Shown here piece by piece: positions 17,461 to 24,485 of a stretch of 25,886 nt of DNA; position 1 is the first letter of the stretch; each line of letters starts with the position of its first letter. A program made the translations under genes and the position numbers. Location: the NCBI GenBank assembly GCA_900541315.1, contig UQJF01000031.1, positions 1 through 25,886 on the forward strand, given 5' to 3'. This DNA comes from an uncultured Clostridium sp. GTDB taxonomy: Bacteria; Bacillota; Clostridia; Lachnospirales; Lachnospiraceae. A model generated the notes under the pieces. It was not told where the DNA came from. It saw only the letters and a program-made list of their open reading frames with translations, and did not search any database.

Positions 17461-19134
17461 TTATTCCCAGGTCCACTGATCCACATTATTCACAATAGAC
17501 CAGCCATGTCCATGTGGATGAAGCTTCTGGTCAGCTACATGAAGCCCATTTCTGGACCAGTAAAGATGATCAATGTTCACCAGCCAGATCCACGGGATAT
17601 CCCCATCCTGGGTAACTCCGTTTTCACCATCCCACTGTGCTTTTTTCCAAAGGTCATAGGACTCTTCCAGAGACTGGCTTTCAAGGGCCTGATCCGTGTA
17701 TTCGTCCACTTTTTTATTGGAATATGGGGAATACTCTGCAAAAGAGCCGTTCTGGGCTGTATGATAAATATTGTAAAATTCCATTGGTGTATGGGCACCC
17801 CAGCCCCACATAAGAGGAGTGGACTGTGCTCTGTCATAAGCGGTATCCCAGCCTACGCCTTCAATGGACACCTGGATACCAAGTTCTTTTAACTGGTTGG
17901 CTGTATCTGCTGCCAGTGCCTGGCGGACAGAGTCACTTGCAGGATATAAAAGTGTAAAACCTGCCTGAACGCCATCTTTTTCCCTGATCCCGTCTTTTCC
18001 TTCTGTCCATCCGGCTTCCTCTAACAGGGCTTTTGCCGCTTCCGGGTCATAGGAAGTTTCAGAGTCCGGATTGTACCATGGCATCTTATCGCAGACACTG
18101 TAAGCAGGACTGCCGTATCCATTTAACACATGCTCGATCATTTCTTCCCGGTCAATGCCCAGATTAATGGCTCTGCGCACTTTTACATCACTGGTAAAGT
18201 CATTCCCTGCCGCTACTCCATCTCCGGTTACTGCACCGGAAGGAACAGTCGGAAGGTTAAATCCCCGGTTATCTACTGTTTTAAATGCTAAAAGATCATA
18301 TCCGTCCACAGTCAGGTCAGCATAAGAAGCTGCTGTGTATGCAAGATCTGCCTGTCCAGCCTGGACTGCCGCAAAAGCAGCATCTTCTTCCATAAACAGA
18401 ACCGTTACCTGTTTCATTTTCGGAGCTTCCCCGTAATAATCCGGGTTTGCCTCAAAGATCACCTGCTGTCCCTTATCCCACTGTTTCATAATATAACGGC
18501 CGGAACCAATAGGATGCTGTCCATAATCAGGTCCGTAAGCATGTTCCGGAAGGATACCTGTGATCGCCATGGTATATGGCCAGATGGAATAAGGCCGTTT
18601 CATATGAAATACCACGGTCACATCATCTGCAGCCTCTGCCTTATCCAACATGGTAAAATCATTTACAGTGCTGTTATCCCGAAGCATATTGTAGGTAAAT
18701 GCCACATCCTCTGCTGTCAGTGCTTCCCCGTCTGTAAATTTCACATCCGGGCGAATGGTCACAGTCCAGGTCAGACCATCCTCTGAAGTTTTCATATCTG
18801 TTGCCAGGTCATAACCGATGGTCAGATCCTTGTTAGTCACTGTCAATGTACTCTGGATCAGCGGTTCATGAACATGTTCCCCTGCACCCCAGCCATACAC
18901 CGGATCAAAACCTGCCTCCGGCTCTGAGGACGGCCCCATGACTACGATAACAGAGTCTTTTTTCCCTGTATCTTCTGTCTGTGACTGATTCTTTTGCTCT
19001 TTGGTACTTTCAGCCTGCTGCTCTGTCTGTCCTGCTGTATTTCCTGTTGCATTTCCTTTTCCACAGCCTGCAAGACCTGCTGCCACCAGGACTGCTGTTA
19101 TTGTTAATAAAACTTTTTTCCAGTTCTTTTTCAC
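17461..19134 (-). CDS. NikA-like solute-binding lipoprotein of the importer
   Basis: Membrane-anchored substrate-binding protein (SBP_bac_5 family) that captures the substrate outside the cell. The frame is open to an ATG at 19206, but GTG 19134 has AAAGGAG ten bases upstream and gives a clean lipoprotein signal (KKNWKK, hydrophobic core, lipobox LAGC with C24). It is 557 residues. A Gln/Glu/Thr-rich linker (about 25-60) precedes the binding domain, with family motifs such as DGLTWTVTIRPDVKFTDG. Near the C-terminus HPHGHGW (H539, H541, H543) is a plausible metal ligand cluster. Nickel as substrate is inferred from this motif and from larBCE downstream; a peptide or metallophore is the alternative. 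Confidence 0.85.
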   Translation of the reverse strand: MKKNWKKVLLTITAVLVAAGLAGCGKGNATGNTAGQTEQQAESTKEQKNQSQTEDTGKKDSVIVVMGPSSEPEAGFDPVYGWGAGEHVHEPLIQSTLTVTNKDLTIGYDLATDMKTSEDGLTWTVTIRPDVKFTDGEALTAEDVAFTYNMLRDNSTVNDFTMLDKAEAADDVTVVFHMKRPYSIWPYTMAITGILPEHAYGPDYGQHPIGSGRYIMKQWDKGQQVIFEANPDYYGEAPKMKQVTVLFMEEDAAFAAVQAGQADLAYTAASYADLTVDGYDLLAFKTVDNRGFNLPTVPSGAVTGDGVAAGNDFTSDVKVRRAINLGIDREEMIEHVLNGYGSPAYSVCDKMPWYNPDSETSYDPEAAKALLEEAGWTEGKDGIREKDGVQAGFTLLYPASDSVRQALAADTANQLKELGIQVSIEGVGWDTAYDRAQSTPLMWGWGAHTPMEFYNIYHTAQNGSFAEYSPYSNKKVDEYTDQALESQSLEESYDLWKKAQWDGENGVTQDGDIPWIWLVNIDHLYWSRNGLHVADQKLHPHGHGWSIVNNVDQWTWE

Positions 19135-19371
19135 TTTCTTCTTTCTCCTTTCATGTTTAAACCTGACCGGTGATGCACCATCAGTACCTATACGATAAAC
19201 GTACATGTCACCGGCGGGGACATCACCATAAATGAAACAGGAAGATATGAATCGCCCTTACTGTAGCGTTCACACCTTCCTGGTATGATTATCTTCCATA
19301 ATTCCGTTTTAAATAATCGCTTTTTACACAATCCTGTTCATCAGGAGAAACTCCGGCTTCTGCCAAAACTG
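19135..19371 (-). promoter_or_regulatory. Long foldable leader of the nickel operon
   Basis: About 237 bases lie between the predicted transcription start and GTG 19134. By hand I find a 7-bp pair (19240-19246 with 19291-19297) and, nearest the gene, three segments with competing pairings: 19169-19175 can pair with 19221-19227, while the overlapping 19167-19173 can pair with 19208-19214. Both options are perfect 7-bp stems sharing five bases, so they exclude each other. No T run is present, so any control would act on translation. I do not recognise a known riboswitch class. Confidence 0.45.
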
Positions 19372-19377
19372 TATAGA

Positions 19378-19431
19378 ATTGTAACACCCAGATAGCCTTT
19401 CGTCAACTTATGCTAGCCATCTGGGTGTTAC
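19378..19431 (-). promoter_or_regulatory. Nickel-operon promoter overlapped by a 13-bp inverted repeat
   Basis: On the minus strand: TTGACG (19401-19406), a 17-base spacer and TACAAT (19378-19383) with an extended -10 TG. A perfect 13-bp inverted repeat (GTAACACCCAGAT at 19381-19393, its complement at 19419-19431, 25 bases between) has one arm over the -10 and spacer and the other upstream of the -35. That is the placement expected of a repressor operator. The transcription start lies beyond the repeat, so it acts as DNA rather than RNA. Confidence 0.7.
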
Positions 19432-19550
19432 TTATTGAAACAATTATTATCTGTGCCTTACATGGCCAGAATATATTTTTACTTTACTTTTTTGAATACA
19501 TAATGCATCTGATCCCAGGTCAAAACATCAACCGTTTCTTCCAGACGTAT

Positions 19551-19581
19551 AAAAAAGACCCTGCGTGATCTCTCACGCAGG
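19551..19581 (-). terminator. Intrinsic terminator after rpsR
   Basis: A nine-bp GC-rich stem (CCTGCGTGA 19560-19568 with TCACGCAGG 19573-19581) closes a four-base loop. On the minus strand it is followed by GTC and then six T (19551-19556). It ends the rpsF-ssb-rpsR operon about 33 bases after the rpsR stop. The stretch 19432-19550 between it and the nickel promoter is AT-rich and shows no feature I can support. Confidence 0.9.
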
Positions 19582-19613
19582 ATCTCAAAATATCTACATA
19601 TTTTAATCAAATA

Positions 19614-19883
19614 TTATTCGCAAACATATGGCATGAGTGCGATGTGGCGAGCGCGCTTGATAGCTACAGTTAAAGCTCTCTGATGCTTTGCGCAGTTGCC
19701 AGTGATACGACGAGGAAGGATTTTACCTCTCTCAGATACGTATCTCTTTAATTTGTTAGTGTCCTTGTAATCGATAACGCCGTTCTTATCACCACAGAAA
19801 ACGCAAACTTTTTTTCTTCTGCGCATTCCGCCTGGTCTTCTCATCTTAGCGCCCTCTGGTCTGTCTGTTTTATTAAATGCCAT
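19614..19883 (-). CDS. rpsR: 30S ribosomal protein S18 (zinc-binding form)
   Basis: Small-subunit protein that pairs with S6 on the platform. It is 89 residues. The basic core ([19 protein letters not shown]) is the S18 signature. Four possible zinc ligands, C27, C30, C64 and H67 (CVFC, then CAKH), mark the C+ form rather than the zinc-free one. AAGGAGG precedes ATG 19883. It is third in the rpsF-ssb-rpsR operon. Confidence 0.97.
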   Translation of the reverse strand: MAFNKTDRPEGAKMRRPGGMRRRKKVCVFCGDKNGVIDYKDTNKLKRYVSERGKILPRRITGNCAKHQRALTVAIKRARHIALMPYVCE

Positions 19884-19936
19884 TGGTGTTGTCCTCCTTT
19901 ATTATTAACCATGGAACATATCCGGCATAATAGAGC

Positions 19937-20395
19937 CTAGTTGAACGGAAGTCCTTCGTCTTCAACTCCGTCCGGAATGTTCATAAACCCATCACCAATC
20001 GCGCTGGTAGGAGCCGGTCTCTGAGATGGAGCTGACTGTCCATAGCCGCCCATATCAGATGCCGCACCCTTACTGTCTGCGAATTCCTGGTCATCAAGGA
20101 TGACTTCGGTGGTGTATACTCTCTGACCGTCCTTATTTACATAGCTGCCTGTCTGAAGCCTTCCGGAAACCAGCACACGCATGCCCTGACGGAAATACTT
20201 TTCTGCAAACTCACCTGCGCGGTCAAATGCCACACAGTTAATGAAATCTGCAGTCTGGTCACTTCCATCCTGACCTCTGCGGCCTCTTCTGTCCACTGCA
20301 AGAGTGTATCTGGCAATTGCCATAGAACGCTCTCCCTGTGAATATCTTACTTCCGGATCTCTTGTTAATCTGCCCATTAAGATAACTCTGTTCAT
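19937..20395 (-). CDS. ssb: Single-stranded DNA-binding protein
   Basis: Binds single-stranded DNA in replication and repair. It is 152 residues with an N-terminal OB fold (MNRVILMGRLTRDPEVRYS through about residue 105), a Gly/Pro/Ser/Gln-rich linker, and an acidic C-terminal tip, DEGLPFN, a variant of the DDDIPF partner-docking tail. AAGGA lies upstream of ATG 20395. It sits between rpsF and rpsR, the standard Firmicute arrangement, so this is the housekeeping SSB. Confidence 0.97.
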   Translation of the reverse strand: MNRVILMGRLTRDPEVRYSQGERSMAIARYTLAVDRRGRRGQDGSDQTADFINCVAFDRAGEFAEKYFRQGMRVLVSGRLQTGSYVNKDGQRVYTTEVILDDQEFADSKGAASDMGGYGQSAPSQRPAPTSAIGDGFMNIPDGVEDEGLPFN

Positions 20396-20443
20396 ACGGT
20401 CACACTTCCTTTTTTAACTCCGTTTTCACGGTCTGGGTATTTC

Positions 20444-20731
20444 TTATGCCTCAACCTTAACGCATAAGTATCTGATCACTGGTTCCATAATACGAACGTG
20501 AGCTTCTACTTCGTTAGGGCATACAGAATCGGACTCAAACTGGATGAAGTAGTAGTATGCTTCATGAGACTTCTGGATCTCATAAGCAAGTCTCTTCTTA
20601 CCCCACTCATCTACGTTGGTCACAGTGCCACCGAAACGGGTGATGTAACCTTTTACCTTTTCGATTGCTGCTGCACGCTCTTCGTCTTCAAGCTTCACAT
20701 TCAGAACAACGGTTAATTCGTACTTGTTCAT
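20444..20731 (-). CDS. rpsF: 30S ribosomal protein S6
   Basis: Small-subunit platform protein, 95 residues, the usual short form. It opens MNKYELTVVLN and contains GKKRLAYEIQKSHEAYYYF, the S6 signature region that contacts S18. AAGGAGG lies nine bases before ATG 20731. It is first in its operon, with a promoter at 20808-20836. The S6:S18 complex often represses its own mRNA through the leader; I did not find a binding site I could defend in the 75-base leader. Confidence 0.97.
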   Translation of the reverse strand: MNKYELTVVLNVKLEDEERAAAIEKVKGYITRFGGTVTNVDEWGKKRLAYEIQKSHEAYYYFIQFESDSVCPNEVEAHVRIMEPVIRYLCVKVEA

Positions 20732-20807
20732 CTTGTTTTACCTCCTTGTGGTCTCTGGCCCCTGCTTTCAGTTTCAGGAGCAAGGATTTAATATGTCACG
20801 AATAGTT

Positions 20808-20836
20808 ATTCTAGCAAAAAAAGGTCTTAAATGCAA
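20808..20836 (-). promoter_or_regulatory. Promoter of rpsF-ssb-rpsR, embedded in a terminator
   Basis: On the minus strand: TTGCAT (20831-20836), a 17-base spacer and TAGAAT (20808-20813), with TG one base before the -10 box. The -35 box sits in the loop and arm of the terminator hairpin at 20816-20844 and the U tract forms part of the spacer. Confidence 0.65.
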
Positions 20837-20844
20837 GACCTTTT
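20816..20844 (-). terminator. Terminator of the larA-kinase-kdgT-pdxA2 operon
   Basis: AAAAGGTCTT (20819-20828) pairs with AAGACCTTTT (20835-20844) over a six-base loop, followed on the minus strand by T7 (20816-20822). On the plus strand the hairpin is followed by CGCA and eight T, so it could stop transcription both ways. It lies about 175 bases after the pdxA2 stop, beyond the cloverleaf-like element. Confidence 0.8.
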
Positions 20845-20867
20845 CGCATTTTTTTTATTACAGTTCA

Positions 20868-21016
20868 GTCATAACGTTACTGTTCATGCGTTGCATGACC
20901 AGCAACGGAATTTGCCGTGGCTTCGCATTTAAATACGGCAAATTCCCGCTACCACTACGTTATCGTACGGCACTTTCGGTTCCAAAAGTGCCTACCATGT
21001 ACAGTAACGTCATAAC
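20868..21016 (-). repeat. Cloverleaf-like palindromic element after pdxA2
   Basis: The outer arms (20868-20888 and 20996-21016) pair over 21 positions with three mismatches; two become G-U pairs only if the minus strand is transcribed. Inside are four more stems: 6 bp (20889-20894 with 20902-20907), 12 bp perfect (20907-20918 with 20935-20946, one base shared with the first), 4 bp (20956-20959 with 20964-20967) and 8 bp (20969-20976 with 20985-20992). The whole lies five bases after the pdxA2 stop. It may be a mobile palindromic repeat or a structured 3' untranslated RNA. Confidence 0.65.
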
Positions 21017-21020
21017 ATCC

Positions 21021-22055
21021 TTACTTCTTATTATTTGCAAACATGACTGCATATTCAATGGAATTTCTAAGACTTAATTCACTTGCCTTACCAGTTCCAG
21101 CCTGGTCAAATGCAGTTCCGTGGTCTACAGATACCCTGATGATGGGCAGTCCTAAGGTAATGTTTACACCAGCCACTGCATCCCACGCTTTCTTCTCATG
21201 ATTGTATACAAAGCCTACTACCTTTAACGGGATGTGGCCCTGGTCATGGTACATGGCAACTACGATGTCGTACCAGCCGCCTCTTGCCTTGGAAAATACT
21301 GTATCCGGCGGTACAGGTCCGTCTGCATTGATGCCTTCTGCCTTTGCTGCCTCAATTGCAGGGATGATCTCATCGATCTCTTCTCTTCCAAACAAACCGT
21401 GTTCACCGCTGTGTGGGTTTAAACCAGCTACGCCGATCTTTGGCTCCTTAATGCCCAGATCCTTACATGCCTTGTCCGCAATACGGATCACATCTAATAC
21501 GCGCTGCTTCTTTACGCGGTCGCAGGCTTCACGCAGGGAAACATGGGTAGAAACATGGACTACACGTAAATTTTCATGCGCCAGCATCATAGTATAGTTC
21601 TTAGTTCCGGTCATATCTGCGTAGATCTCTGTATGTCCGGAATAATGATGTCCTGCAAGATTTACTGCTTCTTTATTAAATGCATTGGTAACAGTAGCGT
21701 CTACCTTTTTATCCATAGCCAGTTCAATGACCTTTGTTACATATTTAAAAGCGGCATCTCCGCACATAGCGGAAACTTCCCCTCTTTTTAACTGTGCCAT
21801 GTCAACCAGCCCCATATCCAGCACATCAATGGTCCCGTATTCATATTTTGCCTCTGAAACATCTTTAATGGCATTGATCTTCATTTCTGTATGTCCTACG
21901 ATCGGAAGTGCTGCTTCCATTACGCTGGCATCGCCTACTACTACCGGGTTGCACAGGTCATATAAAGACTTATCTGCAAATGCTTTTACGGTGATCTCCG
22001 GTCCGATGCTGGCCGGATCCCCCATGGTGATACCCACGATCTTCTTTTCGCTCAT
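21021..22055 (-). CDS. pdxA2: PdxA2-type 4-phosphate dehydrogenase (sugar-acid catabolism)
   Basis: NAD-dependent, metal-dependent oxidative decarboxylase related to PdxA (4-hydroxythreonine-4-phosphate dehydrogenase). PdxA2 members act on D-threonate or D-erythronate 4-phosphate, giving dihydroxyacetone phosphate after loss of CO2. It is 344 residues with GITMGDPASIGPE at 8-20, HTE (141-143), metal ligands H171, H215 (NPHSGEHG) and H270 (YHDQGH). The usual T-A/G-P-x-x-K segment reads TNAFNK (123-128). AGGAGG precedes ATG 22055. A role in vitamin B6 synthesis cannot be excluded, but the operon favours catabolism. Confidence 0.88.
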   Translation of the reverse strand: MSEKKIVGITMGDPASIGPEITVKAFADKSLYDLCNPVVVGDASVMEAALPIVGHTEMKINAIKDVSEAKYEYGTIDVLDMGLVDMAQLKRGEVSAMCGDAAFKYVTKVIELAMDKKVDATVTNAFNKEAVNLAGHHYSGHTEIYADMTGTKNYTMMLAHENLRVVHVSTHVSLREACDRVKKQRVLDVIRIADKACKDLGIKEPKIGVAGLNPHSGEHGLFGREEIDEIIPAIEAAKAEGINADGPVPPDTVFSKARGGWYDIVVAMYHDQGHIPLKVVGFVYNHEKKAWDAVAGVNITLGLPIIRVSVDHGTAFDQAGTGKASELSLRNSIEYAVMFANNKK

Positions 22056-22138
22056 ATCTGCCTCCTGAAAAATGGAATGATGATTTTTCTCTATTTACTA
22101 TACCACATCTACCTAAAAATGGTATATGCCAGCAAACA

Positions 22139-22190
22139 GGACCGGATGCTTCCACCCGGTCCCACTTATCTTACAGCCAAACCAGCTGTA
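22139..22190 (-). other. Two hairpins between kdgT and pdxA2
   Basis: GGACCGG (22139-22145) pairs with CCGGTCC (22156-22162), and TACAGC (22172-22177) with GCTGTA (22185-22190). Neither has a U tract on the minus strand, so they are better read as mRNA stabilising or processing structures in the 159-base gap than as terminators. Confidence 0.45.
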
Positions 22191-22214
22191 CTTATTCTTT
22201 TATTATCTATTTAC

Positions 22215-23171
22215 TTATTTTGCTGCTCTGCGCTTATCCTCAAGCTTATGGAGCCATGATACAAGAATCGGGCAGCAGATAGCGGTTACGATGATAGCTG
22301 CAGTAATCTGGGCAGTTGCTGCTTCAGATACTGCAAGTAAGGTTGCATCTACAGCTGCTACAGATGCAGGAGTTGCTGCTGCATTTCCTGCTGTTGTACC
22401 AATAGCACCACCAACTTCCGGATGATCCATTCTTAACAGCTTGTATACAAGATATCCAGCCAGACCTGTAATAAGAGTACAGCCAACACCTAAAAGGATT
22501 CCAGGGCCACCTGCCTTGATCAGGTTCATGATGTTTAAGCCAGCGCCCAGAGGGAATGCGAAAAATGGGATCAGCATAGAAGCACCTGGTTCGCAGAACT
22601 TACGGATGTCTTCATCTAAGTTACCCATGATACAGCCTACGATTACAGGAATGATACAGCCTACAAGTACGGACATTGGGATCTTTGCAACACCAGCAGC
22701 ACCTAAAGCTACCATGGTAAAGAAAGGACCATCGTTGATAGAAAGGATAGAAACAGCACCTACGTCTGTTGCATCACCATACTCACCAGCTAATGCTGCG
22801 TACAGACCACCATTGGAGTTTGCCAGGGCACCTACGATCGCCAGTGTGGACAGTCCCAGGAAACCTGCTTCGCCAAACAGCTTACCACAAATCAGACCAA
22901 TGATAATACCAACACCAACTTTAACAGCGGTAATTACAACGCCTTTATAAACGGTAACGCCTGCTTTTTTGAAGTTGATAGTTGTTGCATTACAGAAAAT
23001 GAACACTGCCAGGATCGGCATTGCACCTGATTTCCAAAGGTATGTAGTAAATGTACCATCAAACATGGTCCAGATCGTACCGCCAAAAAATGTATTAATA
23101 ATTGCACCTAACAGCAACGGAACTACCATTAAACCACCAGGAATTTTTTTCACGCTTTTCAGAATGTTCAT
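22215..23171 (-). CDS. kdgT: KdgT-type 2-keto-3-deoxygluconate permease family transporter
   Basis: Secondary transporter for sugar acids. It is 318 residues, the usual KdgT length, with about ten membrane segments. The N-terminus MNILKSVKKIPGGLMVVPLLLGA and the internal GLYAALAGEYGDATDVGA stretch are typical of the family, as is the late VGGAIGTTAGNAAATPAS. GGGGGAT precedes ATG 23171. It lies between the glycerate-kinase-like and pdxA2 genes. Its true substrate here need not be ketodeoxygluconate; the neighbours suggest a short aldonate. Confidence 0.88.
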   Translation of the reverse strand: MNILKSVKKIPGGLMVVPLLLGAIINTFFGGTIWTMFDGTFTTYLWKSGAMPILAVFIFCNATTINFKKAGVTVYKGVVITAVKVGVGIIIGLICGKLFGEAGFLGLSTLAIVGALANSNGGLYAALAGEYGDATDVGAVSILSINDGPFFTMVALGAAGVAKIPMSVLVGCIIPVIVGCIMGNLDEDIRKFCEPGASMLIPFFAFPLGAGLNIMNLIKAGGPGILLGVGCTLITGLAGYLVYKLLRMDHPEVGGAIGTTAGNAAATPASVAAVDATLLAVSEAATAQITAAIIVTAICCPILVSWLHKLEDKRRAAK

Positions 23172-23203
23172 TCTAGTATCCCCCTTATGTTAAATTATAT
23201 TTT

Positions 23204-24334
23204 TTATTTTGCAGCGATCAGTCTTAAAACGTTATCTACTGTATAAGCCAGGTTCTCCTTGCTGTGATGACGGCTTATGGAGAAGTCCTGAGGCAAACGG
23301 TTGATAGGGAATACGGCAGTTACACCCATTTCGTATGCCTTATCGATCTCTGCATCATCTGCACCGCCTACAACAGCGATCACATTTTTATCCTGTTTCT
23401 TTGCACGCTCTGCAATACCGATCACAACTTTGCCGCGAAGGCTCTGGGAATCCAGCTTTCCTTCACCGGTGATAATGTAATCAGCATCACTGATCATTTC
23501 ATCAAACTTTACAGTGTCCAGAACCGTCTGGATACCCATCTGCAGACGGGAGCCAAAGAAAGCGATCATGCCTGCGCCCATAGCGCCTGCTGCGCCGGTT
23601 CCCGGAACTTCACTGATGTCTTTGCCAATTGCTTCTGTAATAGCACGGCTTAAATTCTTGATACCTTCATCCAGCTCCAGTACCATTGCCTCATCAGCGC
23701 CCTTCTGCGGTCCGAAGATGTGGGATGCGCCGGTTGGCCCGTACATTGGATTGTCAATATCACACATGGTAACGATCTCAACTTTATTTAAGATCTCTGC
23801 CTTGCCGCTTAAGTCGATCTTACAGATATCTGCGGTAGTTCCGCCGGTTGGAACGAATTCCTTTCCGTCTTTGTCATAGAATTTAACGCCAACTGCTGCT
23901 GCTGCACCGCAGCCACCGTCATTGGTACTGGATCCGCCCAATCCTACAATAATCTTTTCCACACCGCTTTCAGCTGCTGCCAGGATCAGCTGTCCAACAC
24001 CATATGTAGTTGTTTTTCTCGGATCCTTGCGGTCTTCTACTAATGGAAGTCCTGCACAGGAAGCCATTTCGATCACTGCGGTCTTACCTTCATTGATCAG
24101 GCCATAGTAGGAATCCATATCTTCAAAATATGGGTTTTTAACCTTTACAGTTACCTTGCTGCCGCCTAAAGCGGTAATAAATGCATCTACAGAGCCTTCG
24201 CCGCCGTCTGCTACAGGAACGCAGGCTGTTTCAGCTCCAGGAAAATGTTTTTCTACTTTTTCCTTTGCGATCTCGCAGATCTGCTCAGAACTTAAAGTTC
24301 CCTTAAATGAATCAGGAATGAGAACAAATTTCAT
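23204..24334 (-). CDS. Glycerate kinase family protein (GarK/GlxK type)
   Basis: ATP-dependent kinase of the type I glycerate kinase family (D-glycerate to 2-phosphoglycerate in characterised members). It is 376 residues, the family length. Signature segments: IPDSFKGTLSS (6-16), VADGGEGS (41-48), GLGGSSTNDGGCGAA (131-145) and ITGEGKLDSQSLRGK (288-302). AAAGGAG precedes ATG 24334. Lying between larA and kdgT, it may phosphorylate glycerate made by the LarA homologue, or a four-carbon acid in place of the DUF1537 kinase that normally partners PdxA2. Sequence alone does not decide. Confidence 0.9.
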   Translation of the reverse strand: MKFVLIPDSFKGTLSSEQICEIAKEKVEKHFPGAETACVPVADGGEGSVDAFITALGGSKVTVKVKNPYFEDMDSYYGLINEGKTAVIEMASCAGLPLVEDRKDPRKTTTYGVGQLILAAAESGVEKIIVGLGGSSTNDGGCGAAAAVGVKFYDKDGKEFVPTGGTTADICKIDLSGKAEILNKVEIVTMCDIDNPMYGPTGASHIFGPQKGADEAMVLELDEGIKNLSRAITEAIGKDISEVPGTGAAGAMGAGMIAFFGSRLQMGIQTVLDTVKFDEMISDADYIITGEGKLDSQSLRGKVVIGIAERAKKQDKNVIAVVGGADDAEIDKAYEMGVTAVFPINRLPQDFSISRHHSKENLAYTVDNVLRLIAAK

Positions 24335-24360
24335 GTCTGTCTTTCTCCTTTTTCTTTATA

Positions 24361-24461
24361 TGTACTCTCGGAATCCTTTTATACCTGATTTTGTGAGAAA
24401 GACTCCGGGAGTACATTTATTTCATCTGTCTGGAAACACACCAGAAAGCCTGCTTCCAGAC
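24361..24461 (-). other. Two hairpins between larA and the kinase gene
   Basis: TGTACTC (24361-24367) pairs with GAGTACA (24409-24415), extended by further pairs across two mismatches, and GTCTGGAA (24428-24435) pairs perfectly with TTCCAGAC (24454-24461). They fill most of the 151-base gap and have no U tract on the minus strand. Probable intercistronic mRNA structures. Confidence 0.45.
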
Positions 24462-24485
24462 ATTTCAGAGTTCAAAGTTGATTCA

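Noticed and set aside
19135..19206. Upstream ATG at 19206 as the start of the solute-binding lipoprotein
   Set aside because: It would place 24 charged residues before the signal peptide and has no ribosome binding site. GTG 19134 has AAAGGAG and gives a standard lipoprotein signal.
19338..19344. CTGATGA on the minus strand, the core word of a hammerhead ribozyme
   Set aside because: The required GAAA partner and flanking three-stem arrangement are absent; a single seven-base match is expected by chance.
20889..20994. tRNA-like cloverleaf in the element after pdxA2
   Set aside because: Stem lengths are wrong for tRNA (12-bp and 8-bp arms, 16-base loop), no T-loop GTTCGA-type signature at the right place, and no CCA-type acceptor end.
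20868..21016. Insertion sequence remnant
   Set aside because: No transposase fragment is present on either strand; only non-coding palindromes are seen, so it is listed as a palindromic element instead.
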